A model generated the notes under the pieces. That model was not told the origin of the DNA and ran no database searches. It saw only the letters and a list, made by a program, of their open reading frames with translations. Both the position numbers and the translations under genes were made by a program. Shown one piece after another: positions 1-6,938 of a stretch of 11,460 nucleotides of DNA (position 1 is its first letter; every line of letters starts with the position of its first letter). The DNA comes from JAFCEV01 sp964473005. GTDB lineage: Archaea; Nanobdellota; Nanobdellia; Pacearchaeales; GW2011-AR1. The stretch spans positions 1-11,460 of the forward strand of contig CAYYME010000020.1 in NCBI GenBank assembly GCA_964473005.1, given 5' to 3'.

Positions 1-67
1 AGGCTCTATGGACTGGGGAATATCTTTTTAGATATGAAAAATAAAATCTGCTTAAGTCCTTGCCCAT
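1..67 (-). CDS. Possible 5' end of a divergent gene, cut by the window edge
   Basis: An ATG at 67..65 on the minus strand opens a frame that stays open to the window edge, giving 22 residues beginning MGKDLSRFYFSYLKRY. The composition (charged and aromatic residues, no low-complexity run) is protein-like. The position, head-to-head with the synthetase array, fits a divergent gene with about 125 bases of shared promoter space. The fragment is too short to assign a family, and a chance open frame of this length is not rare. The plus strand is also open in frame 1 to about base 126, but that translation is phenylalanine/leucine-rich and less convincing. No function is proposed. Confidence 0.3.
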   Translation of the reverse strand, partial: MGKDLSRFYFSYLKRYSPVHRA

Positions 68-160
68 ATAAATCTTATTTCAGATATCTTTTGACTTTTT
101 TTCTTGCTTTTTCTCTTTTCTTTTGATGTTGTTTTAAGAAAATATTTATTTGCTTAATTA

Positions 161-197
161 AAAACAAAAGATTTTAAATATTCAATCTTATAGAATA
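161..197 (+). promoter_or_regulatory. TATA/BRE promoter for the A1-W1 genes
   Basis: The element attttaaata (171..180) is centred about 25 bases before the A1 ATG at 201. It is preceded by the purine-rich stretch aaaacaaaag (161..170), which could serve as the TFB recognition element. This spacing puts transcription start at or next to the ATG, so the message is probably leaderless, and there is no Shine-Dalgarno sequence. The octamer tatagaat at 189..196, just before the start codon, recurs at the same place before W3. A T-rich tract covers about 88..134 upstream. Confidence 0.6.
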
Positions 198-1893
198 ACC
201 ATGGACCTCAAAACAACTCTGTCTCAAAAAGGGCTTGTCTTACAAAGCCCAAATGCAACAGAAATTATAACGAGAGCAAAGTCAGTTAACAGACCAATAA
301 AAATCTTCTATGGAGAAACCTATGATGAAGAGGGGAATCCGATAGACAGCATGAAATATTATTTCTTTGTTGCGGAGCTTGCAGAATCTCTGGAGGAGCT
401 CGGATTTAAAACAGAACCCATGATTCTTGTGGCTGATGTTGCGGCATGCAGAAATGTGTCTGAATCCTTAAATAATAAATATATTGAACTTGGAGAAGAA
501 AGAGCAAGGTTTGTGGATAAAGTGAACAAAACATATGGGCTGAATCTTAACATAATAAAGATGAGTGATTATTTATTTGGAGCTAAATTTCAGGAAAAAT
601 TAGAACAGATTATTGAAATCTGTAAAAAGAATCCAAAATTAATGAAAAAAGTTGAGAAAACTATTCCGGAATCAAAAATTGAAATAGAAAGAAAAAAAGA
701 ATTTGCATATTCTTTTGATGAGATTACAACAATTATGGATGTGGATATTAAGATAGGCCCTCCGAGAGAGGATTTGTATGACGGGATTGCAAGGGAGATT
801 GCAAAAAAGACTGGCATATCACCATTAATATCTCTTTTCTTAACACCTGCATTCCCTGTTGGGAAAGATTGGGAGTATTTTTTTATTAATGAAGGAATTG
901 AAGAACACGGAATAACTGCTTATAAGGCAGGAAGTAAAAGATTGCAGGAAAACAGGATTATAATCGGGAAAACCACACCGAAAAAAGCAGAGGAGTTAAT
1001 TAATAAATCATTCATTTCAAAGAATCCTGAATTGCCAAATCCTGTTCTGGACATAGGAATAATCGCTGAAATGGCTAAAAAAAGATTAGAAAAAGACAGA
1101 ACTCCGGTTACGCTCTATAAAGAATTCTATTCCGGAAAAATAAATCCAGAGGAGTTAAAAAAGAAAACAAATAACCTTTTATATACTTACATATTAAGTA
1201 AATTAAAATGAATCTAATTCAAAAAAGAGTTGAAAAAGAATATAAAGAAAAAAAGGATTTTTCTTTGAAAGATAAAAGATATTATCAAAAAAAATTAAAA
1301 GAATTCGGATTAAAACCGCTTATGCAATTTATGAAATATTTTCCAGAACCCAGTGAAAATATGAAAAAAGGGATCACATATGCACATAAAGATATTGAAA
1401 AGATTGCAGAAGCAATAGCAAATAAGAAACCATGGGCTGCAGTTTCAGGATTAAATCCTTCTGGACCCTTGCACTTTGGACATAAGATAGTATTTGAAGA
1501 ATTATTGTGGATGCAAAAACACGGGGCAGACATTTTTATTCCGCTGACAAATGATGAAAGTTATATTGTAGGAAAATCAGGAAGTCTCGCTGAAGCAAGA
1601 AAAATTGCCTATAACCAAGTTATTCCGAGTATAATCGCTATGGGATTTAAACCCAAAAAAACACATATTTTTGTTGATTCAGATTACCCAGAAATATACA
1701 ATATAGCAATGGACCTTTCAACTAAGACAACTTTGAATAAATCTTTTAAGATTTTTGGTTTTGATCAAACAGAAAAAGGAGAAAACCCCGGAACAATGTT
1801 TTATCGCTCAGCAGTTCAAATTGCCCAGATCCTGTTGCCGCAATATCCTGAGTTTGGAGGGCCGAAACCAACACTGGTTCCTGTAGGAATAGA
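194..1893 (+). repeat. 1700-bp exact direct repeat, copy 1
   Basis: Bases 194..1893 match 4770..6469 at a constant offset of 4576 with no difference found by eye. The translations are identical and so are the out-of-frame translations on the other strand, so third codon positions agree too. Identity starts seven bases before the A1 start codon; bases 193 and 191 already differ. It ends at base 1893 inside W1. The next 63 bases are still collinear with about seven mismatches, then similarity falls to protein level only. I see no terminal inverted repeats, target-site duplication or transposase, so this is not an insertion sequence. Recent gene conversion, tandem duplication or an assembly error could each give this pattern. 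Confidence 0.95.
201..1211 (+). CDS. A1: partner protein of the TrpRS array, class Ic synthetase-like core without HIGH/KMSKS
   Basis: 336 residues, soluble, no signal peptide or membrane segment. I do not recognise a named family. Motifs shared with the paralogue A3 are GET at 38-40 followed by YD, PIDSMKY at 47-53, an ILVAD strand near 75-79, KIGPPRE at 184-190, LYDGIAR at 192-198, a Y-K-A-G-S-K-R-L stretch near 235-243, and AKKRLEK near residue 300. The segment from KIGPP through IAREIAKKTG can be laid over the TrpRS segment PVGIDQ through SRDVAEKKG. This suggests a HUP/Rossmann domain related to class Ic synthetases in which HIGH (replaced by the GET...PID region) and KMSKS are missing. 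A remote resemblance to cyclodipeptide synthases is possible but unproven. It overlaps W1 by 4 bases (ATGA), which implies coupled translation and perhaps a complex. The start fits the leaderless promoter. It is identical to A2. Confidence 0.85.
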   Translation: MDLKTTLSQKGLVLQSPNATEIITRAKSVNRPIKIFYGETYDEEGNPIDSMKYYFFVAELAESLEELGFKTEPMILVADVAACRNVSESLNNKYIELGEERARFVDKVNKTYGLNLNIIKMSDYLFGAKFQEKLEQIIEICKKNPKLMKKVEKTIPESKIEIERKKEFAYSFDEITTIMDVDIKIGPPREDLYDGIAREIAKKTGISPLISLFLTPAFPVGKDWEYFFINEGIEEHGITAYKAGSKRLQENRIIIGKTTPKKAEELINKSFISKNPELPNPVLDIGIIAEMAKKRLEKDRTPVTLYKEFYSGKINPEELKKKTNNLLYTYILSKLK

Positions 1894-2368
1894 CCAACAT
1901 CCTTACATTGTATTATCCAGGGATGTTGCAGAGAAGAAAGGATTTATTCCGCCTGCGGAATTAATAATTAAATTTCTTCCTAGTTTAAAAGGGCCGGATA
2001 GTAAAATGTCTGCTTCTATAAAAGGAAGTTGCATATATCTCACAGATAGCCCGAAAATTGCTGAGGAAAAAATAAAAAAAGCTTATACTGGAGGATTATC
2101 CTCTGCAAAAATACAAAAAAAACTCGGTGCAATTCCTGAGATTTGCCCTGTATTTCAGTTATTAAAATATCATTTCTTAAATATGGAAGAATATAAGAAA
2201 CTTTATGAAAATTACAGAAAAGGAAAGATATTAAATGAAGAACTTAAAGAAATCGCCATAAAATACGTTAAAGAATATCTAAAAAGTCATCAGAAAAAGA
2301 TGATAAGAGCTAAAAAAGACATAAATAAATTTCTTCTTAGGAAACAGATTACCTCGATTAAGGAATAG
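1208..2368 (+). CDS. W1: archaeal-type tryptophanyl-tRNA synthetase paralogue with a divergent C-terminal half
   Basis: 386 residues, the usual length for archaeal TrpRS, which activates tryptophan with ATP and charges tRNA-Trp in the cytosol. Residues 1-70 resemble the archaeal TrpRS N-terminal region. The class I signature is NPSGPLHFGH, with HFGH at 89-92. A glutamine in the SAVQIAQ helix matches the indole-contacting Gln of TrpRS. PVGIDQ-PY and LSRDVAEKKG follow, with KMSAS at 266-270 and the typical LTDS and AYTGG motifs after it. All of this suggests a functional adenylation site. The C-terminal tRNA-binding half is unusual: only Cys313 remains of the cysteine set present in W2, with the other three positions replaced by Tyr, Asn and Leu. 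The first 228 or so residues are identical to W2. It starts inside the A1 stop (ATGA). Because W2 has the more canonical tail, W1 may be the specialised copy. Confidence 0.9.
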   Translation: MNLIQKRVEKEYKEKKDFSLKDKRYYQKKLKEFGLKPLMQFMKYFPEPSENMKKGITYAHKDIEKIAEAIANKKPWAAVSGLNPSGPLHFGHKIVFEELLWMQKHGADIFIPLTNDESYIVGKSGSLAEARKIAYNQVIPSIIAMGFKPKKTHIFVDSDYPEIYNIAMDLSTKTTLNKSFKIFGFDQTEKGENPGTMFYRSAVQIAQILLPQYPEFGGPKPTLVPVGIDQHPYIVLSRDVAEKKGFIPPAELIIKFLPSLKGPDSKMSASIKGSCIYLTDSPKIAEEKIKKAYTGGLSSAKIQKKLGAIPEICPVFQLLKYHFLNMEEYKKLYENYRKGKILNEELKEIAIKYVKEYLKSHQKKMIRAKKDINKFLLRKQITSIKE

Positions 2369-2371
2369 AAA

Positions 2372-2399
2372 TACTTAAAAACTGTTACTACTATAGAAT
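2372..2399 (+). promoter_or_regulatory. Internal TATA promoter before W3
   Basis: The 34-base gap between W1 and W3 holds tacttaaaa (2372..2380), centred about 26 bases before the W3 ATG at 2403, with the purine-rich ggaatagaa just upstream at the end of W1. The octamer tatagaat (2392..2399) lies next to the start codon, as it does before A1. The spacing predicts a leaderless transcript, so W3 and the genes after it can probably be expressed without A1-W1. Confidence 0.55.
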
Positions 2400-2402
2400 T
2401 AT

Positions 2403-3788
2403 ATGGAAAAGATTAAGACTAGTTGCTATGAAATTACTTTTAAAGAAGTTTCCAAAAAAGGTCCAGGAGGATATGAATCAACTTATTTAACCTCTGAAGG
2501 ATTTCCTGCCCCGGATAAATTATATAAGGAACTCAAAAAATTACAGGGAAGCGTCCTGCCAATAGAAAATAAGACTATAAGACACAGAAATGGTGCAACA
2601 CTGACAGGGGCTCTGGAAAATAAGAAATCTCTCGGAATTGCTTCTGGTTTTAAGCCCAGCGGACCATATCACTTTGGCCATAAATTAACCTCTTCTATTG
2701 TTTCTTTTTTTCAGAAAAATGGAGTTCAGATATTTATGCCTATAGCGGATGTAGAATGTGAAATGGATTCAAGAACATTAAAAAAACAATATCTCTATTG
2801 GGCTGCAGATAATCTGCTTGACTGGGGTGCAAATGGGGTTAATCTTGATGCATCGCATGTATACCTTCAATCAGAAGAGAGAAGAGTAAATGATTTAACA
2901 TATAGGGTAGCCAGAGAATTGAAATTTGGTTTGACAGTAGATACATATGGACTTGAAAAGATGATTAAAGATTTCCCTTTTCTATTTGCAGGAATAGCAC
3001 AGGTAGCAGACATACTCCTTACACAACATCAGGATTTTAGAAATTATCATTCCTTTATGGTAAGTGGACAGGATCAGGACGGGCATATGAAGATGGCTGT
3101 TGCACTTACAAAAAAAGCTATTAAAAACAAAGAAAACCTGTATGGAATCCAAACAATTCCTTCTGCATTTTATATTCCGCACATAAGAGGTTTAATAGGA
3201 AAAGCCAGTTCAAGTAAGGAAAAAAGTACCCTATATTTAGGACCTGGCAGAAAAGGATTGGATCTTGAAGGAAGAACAAAAGATGCAAAGGATAAAATAG
3301 ATACTGCCAGAAAAATCAAAAATCCAGAAACTGAAAGAAGATTAAGATTATTTGCTCTAGATATGGTAAGGTATATCCCTTCTTTTAATAATCAAAGCAG
3401 GGTGGATTTTTCTGAATTGGTTTCCAATCTTCCAGTAGATATAAAGAGAGATATTCTTGCAGCAGAAGATGATGCTAAGAAGTCTGCAATAATGGATAAT
3501 TATCTCTTAAAAGAATGTAAATATGCAAAACAAGATAATCTGGGATTAATTATGGATTTGATGAAAGATACTTTAAAGGAACATCAAATGAGAAGAGAAA
3601 GAGTATTAAAATATGCAGTTGAAAGAATGGAATATAAAGATCCCGGAGCATGGAGTTTGGATGATGAAATGCCTGCTGCTCCAGATTTCTGGAAAATTCC
3701 TAAAAAGGCTATTGTAGATTTTTCAAAAAGAAATCCGACCCATTGGTTTCACATCGTGGCAGCCATGAAAGATAAATTAATGGCTTAA
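2403..3788 (+). CDS. W3: divergent TrpRS-like protein with extended N-terminus and KASSS in place of KMSKS
   Basis: 461 residues, about 75 longer than W1 and W2. Residues 1-75 are an extension rich in Lys, Gly and Thr that I cannot assign. The class I core begins near 78: GFKPSGPYHFGHK carries HFGH at 90-93, the AGIAQVADILL helix keeps the Gln, and SGQDQDGHM keeps the ATP-site GxDQ pattern. The second signature reads KASSS at 267-271: the first lysine is kept but Met is replaced by Ala. A helical C-terminal region follows (HQMRRERV near 395-405) with an acidic, Trp-containing tail (PGAWSLDDEMPAAPDFW). The Fe-S-type cysteines of W2 are absent. Adenylation may be retained; amino acid and tRNA specificity cannot be read from the sequence. 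It could be a synthetase for a special tRNA or amino acid, or a non-charging regulator. A3 follows after 8 bases. Confidence 0.8.
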   Translation: MEKIKTSCYEITFKEVSKKGPGGYESTYLTSEGFPAPDKLYKELKKLQGSVLPIENKTIRHRNGATLTGALENKKSLGIASGFKPSGPYHFGHKLTSSIVSFFQKNGVQIFMPIADVECEMDSRTLKKQYLYWAADNLLDWGANGVNLDASHVYLQSEERRVNDLTYRVARELKFGLTVDTYGLEKMIKDFPFLFAGIAQVADILLTQHQDFRNYHSFMVSGQDQDGHMKMAVALTKKAIKNKENLYGIQTIPSAFYIPHIRGLIGKASSSKEKSTLYLGPGRKGLDLEGRTKDAKDKIDTARKIKNPETERRLRLFALDMVRYIPSFNNQSRVDFSELVSNLPVDIKRDILAAEDDAKKSAIMDNYLLKECKYAKQDNLGLIMDLMKDTLKEHQMRRERVLKYAVERMEYKDPGAWSLDDEMPAAPDFWKIPKKAIVDFSKRNPTHWFHIVAAMKDKLMA

Positions 3789-3796
3789 TTTTAAAA

Positions 3797-4774
3797 ATGA
3801 TACAAGAATATTTTTCACAAAAAAGTTTAGTAGAGAGAGTATTAAGCATGGATGAAATGATTAAACTTTCACAAAAGAGCGGGGAAATTAATATTATAAT
3901 GGGACAAACCTTTGATTCCGGACAACCTGTTGATATGATGAAATATGGTTTATTTATAATGGGACTGGAAGACCTTTTATCAAAAAAGAATTCTAAAGTT
4001 AATTCTATGTGGTTAATAGCAGACCATTTTATGACTAATATAAATGAAGATAAAGAAATCGAAGAGGCAAGAAAACAGGTAGTAAATAGAGAGAATTATT
4101 TGGGAAAATTAAATAAGGTTTATAAAGGAAGAATAAAAATTATCTTATCTTCTAATTTAAGTCAGACTCCGGACTATAAAGAAAATCTAAAAAGATTAAA
4201 AGAAGAGGCGGGCAAAAATCTTTCATTTAGAAGAAAAGTTTTAGAATCGGTTCCAGAAGACAGAAAAACAAATAAAAAATCCATCAATTACCCTCTAGAA
4301 GAACTGGCCGCCATACAGTCTTTAAAAACAAGTATAAAAATCGGGCCTAAATATGAATTTTTTTATGATCGCCCTGCAAGAGATTTTGCTTCGGATATAG
4401 GATTTGAAAAATACATTGCAGTACATTTAACAAATTGCTTCCCTTTTGGAAATCCCAAAATATCCAATGAATTAAAAAAAGAAATCGAAAAATTTGGGAT
4501 TTTGCCTTATAAAAAAAATAGCAAGGGTCTGGGGGAATATAGAATTGATCCTATAAATGATTCTCTGGAAAAAATTGAAGATTTAATTAAATCAACAAGA
4601 GACCCAAGAGCAATCAAAGACCTAATCGTAATAACCGAGCTTGCAAAAAAGAGACTGGAACAAAAAGACCTTTTTTTCACTTCCGAAAAAGAAATAAATT
4701 TAAGAAAAATGAAAGATAAAGCAATTTACCAGTATAAAAAGTACATTGAAGAACCATTTAATAATGCAAAATAA
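3797..4774 (+). CDS. A3: divergent member of the partner family
   Basis: 325 residues, soluble, a clear paralogue of A1/A2 along its whole length but far from identical. Shared landmarks are GQTFD at 36-40 (GETYD in A1), PVDMMKY at 44-50 (PIDSMKY), a WLIAD strand, KIGPKYE at 181-187, FYDRPARDF next to it, an LTNCFPFGN segment matching LTPAFPVGK, Y-K-K-N-S-K-G-L near 240, and AKKRLEQ. What is conserved, especially the G-x-T, the P-[IV]-D-x-M-K-Y motif, the I-K-I-G-P strand and the A-R after it, marks the likely functional core. Its place directly after W3, and 2 bases before A2, suggests A3 partners W3 as A1 and A2 partner W1 and W2. No Shine-Dalgarno sequence is visible; translation probably follows from W3. 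The function is unknown. Confidence 0.8.
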   Translation: MIQEYFSQKSLVERVLSMDEMIKLSQKSGEINIIMGQTFDSGQPVDMMKYGLFIMGLEDLLSKKNSKVNSMWLIADHFMTNINEDKEIEEARKQVVNRENYLGKLNKVYKGRIKIILSSNLSQTPDYKENLKRLKEEAGKNLSFRRKVLESVPEDRKTNKKSINYPLEELAAIQSLKTSIKIGPKYEFFYDRPARDFASDIGFEKYIAVHLTNCFPFGNPKISNELKKEIEKFGILPYKKNSKGLGEYRIDPINDSLEKIEDLIKSTRDPRAIKDLIVITELAKKRLEQKDLFFTSEKEINLRKMKDKAIYQYKKYIEEPFNNAK

Positions 4775-6469
4775 CCATGGACCTCAAAACAACTCTGTCT
4801 CAAAAAGGGCTTGTCTTACAAAGCCCAAATGCAACAGAAATTATAACGAGAGCAAAGTCAGTTAACAGACCAATAAAAATCTTCTATGGAGAAACCTATG
4901 ATGAAGAGGGGAATCCGATAGACAGCATGAAATATTATTTCTTTGTTGCGGAGCTTGCAGAATCTCTGGAGGAGCTCGGATTTAAAACAGAACCCATGAT
5001 TCTTGTGGCTGATGTTGCGGCATGCAGAAATGTGTCTGAATCCTTAAATAATAAATATATTGAACTTGGAGAAGAAAGAGCAAGGTTTGTGGATAAAGTG
5101 AACAAAACATATGGGCTGAATCTTAACATAATAAAGATGAGTGATTATTTATTTGGAGCTAAATTTCAGGAAAAATTAGAACAGATTATTGAAATCTGTA
5201 AAAAGAATCCAAAATTAATGAAAAAAGTTGAGAAAACTATTCCGGAATCAAAAATTGAAATAGAAAGAAAAAAAGAATTTGCATATTCTTTTGATGAGAT
5301 TACAACAATTATGGATGTGGATATTAAGATAGGCCCTCCGAGAGAGGATTTGTATGACGGGATTGCAAGGGAGATTGCAAAAAAGACTGGCATATCACCA
5401 TTAATATCTCTTTTCTTAACACCTGCATTCCCTGTTGGGAAAGATTGGGAGTATTTTTTTATTAATGAAGGAATTGAAGAACACGGAATAACTGCTTATA
5501 AGGCAGGAAGTAAAAGATTGCAGGAAAACAGGATTATAATCGGGAAAACCACACCGAAAAAAGCAGAGGAGTTAATTAATAAATCATTCATTTCAAAGAA
5601 TCCTGAATTGCCAAATCCTGTTCTGGACATAGGAATAATCGCTGAAATGGCTAAAAAAAGATTAGAAAAAGACAGAACTCCGGTTACGCTCTATAAAGAA
5701 TTCTATTCCGGAAAAATAAATCCAGAGGAGTTAAAAAAGAAAACAAATAACCTTTTATATACTTACATATTAAGTAAATTAAAATGAATCTAATTCAAAA
5801 AAGAGTTGAAAAAGAATATAAAGAAAAAAAGGATTTTTCTTTGAAAGATAAAAGATATTATCAAAAAAAATTAAAAGAATTCGGATTAAAACCGCTTATG
5901 CAATTTATGAAATATTTTCCAGAACCCAGTGAAAATATGAAAAAAGGGATCACATATGCACATAAAGATATTGAAAAGATTGCAGAAGCAATAGCAAATA
6001 AGAAACCATGGGCTGCAGTTTCAGGATTAAATCCTTCTGGACCCTTGCACTTTGGACATAAGATAGTATTTGAAGAATTATTGTGGATGCAAAAACACGG
6101 GGCAGACATTTTTATTCCGCTGACAAATGATGAAAGTTATATTGTAGGAAAATCAGGAAGTCTCGCTGAAGCAAGAAAAATTGCCTATAACCAAGTTATT
6201 CCGAGTATAATCGCTATGGGATTTAAACCCAAAAAAACACATATTTTTGTTGATTCAGATTACCCAGAAATATACAATATAGCAATGGACCTTTCAACTA
6301 AGACAACTTTGAATAAATCTTTTAAGATTTTTGGTTTTGATCAAACAGAAAAAGGAGAAAACCCCGGAACAATGTTTTATCGCTCAGCAGTTCAAATTGC
6401 CCAGATCCTGTTGCCGCAATATCCTGAGTTTGGAGGGCCGAAACCAACACTGGTTCCTGTAGGAATAGA
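4770..6469 (+). repeat. 1700-bp exact direct repeat, copy 2
   Basis: This is the second copy of 194..1893. Its left end lies inside the last codons of A3 (identity begins at the final aataa before cc and the A2 ATG), and its right end is inside W2 at base 6469. The flanks differ from copy 1: upstream is the A3 coding sequence instead of a promoter, and downstream the W2 C-terminal half is about 50 % identical in protein to that of W1. Collinear similarity of about 89 % runs for another 63 bases to about 6532. Confidence 0.95.
4777..5787 (+). CDS. A2: second, identical copy of the partner protein
   Basis: 336 residues, identical to A1 in protein and in DNA, so the same motifs apply: GET 38-40, PIDSMKY 47-53, KIGPPRE 184-190 and LYDGIAR 192-198, with no HIGH or KMSKS. 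The context differs. A2 has no TATA element in front. Its ATG lies 2 bases after the A3 stop (taa, cc, atg), so it must be read from an upstream transcript, probably by termination-reinitiation, whereas A1 is predicted to be leaderless. It overlaps W2 by 4 bases (ATGA), as A1 overlaps W1. The absence of even silent differences from A1 means the two were made identical very recently, or that the repeat was duplicated in assembly. Confidence 0.85.
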   Translation: MDLKTTLSQKGLVLQSPNATEIITRAKSVNRPIKIFYGETYDEEGNPIDSMKYYFFVAELAESLEELGFKTEPMILVADVAACRNVSESLNNKYIELGEERARFVDKVNKTYGLNLNIIKMSDYLFGAKFQEKLEQIIEICKKNPKLMKKVEKTIPESKIEIERKKEFAYSFDEITTIMDVDIKIGPPREDLYDGIAREIAKKTGISPLISLFLTPAFPVGKDWEYFFINEGIEEHGITAYKAGSKRLQENRIIIGKTTPKKAEELINKSFISKNPELPNPVLDIGIIAEMAKKRLEKDRTPVTLYKEFYSGKINPEELKKKTNNLLYTYILSKLK

Positions 6470-6938
6470 TCAATATCCATATATTTTATTATCCAGAGAT
6501 GTTGCAGAGAAAAAAGGATTTATTCCGCCTGCAAGTATTTTTTTAAAGTTTTTATTTGGATTAGACGGAAAAGGAAAAATGTCTGCTTCAAAAGAAGATT
6601 CTTCCTTATTCTTAACAGATTCTGAAGAAAGAGTAAGAAAAATTATAAAAACCGCCTACACAGGGGGGAATCCCTTTGCTGATTTTCAAAGAAAACATGG
6701 GGGCATTCCAGAAATATGTCCAATTTATACCCTGAGAATTAATCATATTAATTTTAAGGAAAAAGTTAAAGAAGAATGTCTATCCGGAGAGGTTCTTTGC
6801 GGAGAATGCAAAAAAAGGGCAACTAAAGAGGTATTACAATACCTCTCTAAACATCAGGCAAAATTGCCGGAAGCCAAAAAAGAATTATATAAATACTTAT
6901 TAAGGACACCTATTAAGTCCATATTAGATGGCAAATAA
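5784..6938 (+). CDS. trpS: W2: archaeal tryptophanyl-tRNA synthetase with canonical C-terminal half and putative Fe-S cysteines
   Basis: 384 residues, of normal TrpRS length. Residues 1-228 are identical to W1, including HFGH at 89-92 and the Gln-bearing SAVQIAQ helix. The differing half keeps the archaeal TrpRS features: GIDQYPYI, LSRDVAEKKG, KMSAS at 265-269, LTDS, AYTGG and PEICP. Four cysteines lie at 312, 332, 339 and 342 (C-x19-C-x6-C-x2-C, ending GEVLCGECK). As I recall it, Thermotoga maritima TrpRS binds a [4Fe-4S] cluster through C-x22-C-x6-C-x2-C near the anticodon-recognition region; the last two spacings here are the same, so cluster binding is likely. This tail matches archaeal TrpRS as I know it better than the W1 tail does, so W2 is the better candidate for the housekeeping enzyme. 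It starts within the A2 stop. Confidence 0.9.
   Translation: MNLIQKRVEKEYKEKKDFSLKDKRYYQKKLKEFGLKPLMQFMKYFPEPSENMKKGITYAHKDIEKIAEAIANKKPWAAVSGLNPSGPLHFGHKIVFEELLWMQKHGADIFIPLTNDESYIVGKSGSLAEARKIAYNQVIPSIIAMGFKPKKTHIFVDSDYPEIYNIAMDLSTKTTLNKSFKIFGFDQTEKGENPGTMFYRSAVQIAQILLPQYPEFGGPKPTLVPVGIDQYPYILLSRDVAEKKGFIPPASIFLKFLFGLDGKGKMSASKEDSSLFLTDSEERVRKIIKTAYTGGNPFADFQRKHGGIPEICPIYTLRINHINFKEKVKEECLSGEVLCGECKKRATKEVLQYLSKHQAKLPEAKKELYKYLLRTPIKSILDGK

Noticed and set aside
1..126. Plus-strand open frame 1 ending at about 126, as the tail of an upstream gene
   Set aside because: Its last part is a Phe/Leu-rich translation of a T-rich tract and no family feature is visible. The minus-strand reading at 1..67 is somewhat more protein-like.
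359..1533. Minus-strand open frames of 64 to 82 codons within A1 and W1, repeated identically within A2 and W2
   Set aside because: They lie wholly inside well-supported plus-strand genes and have composition typical of antisense translation. Their identity between copies only reflects the DNA repeat.
194..6469. The direct repeat as a transposon or integrated element
   Set aside because: There are no terminal inverted repeats, target-site duplications, transposase or integrase, and both copies carry ordinary synthetase-operon genes with edges inside coding sequence.
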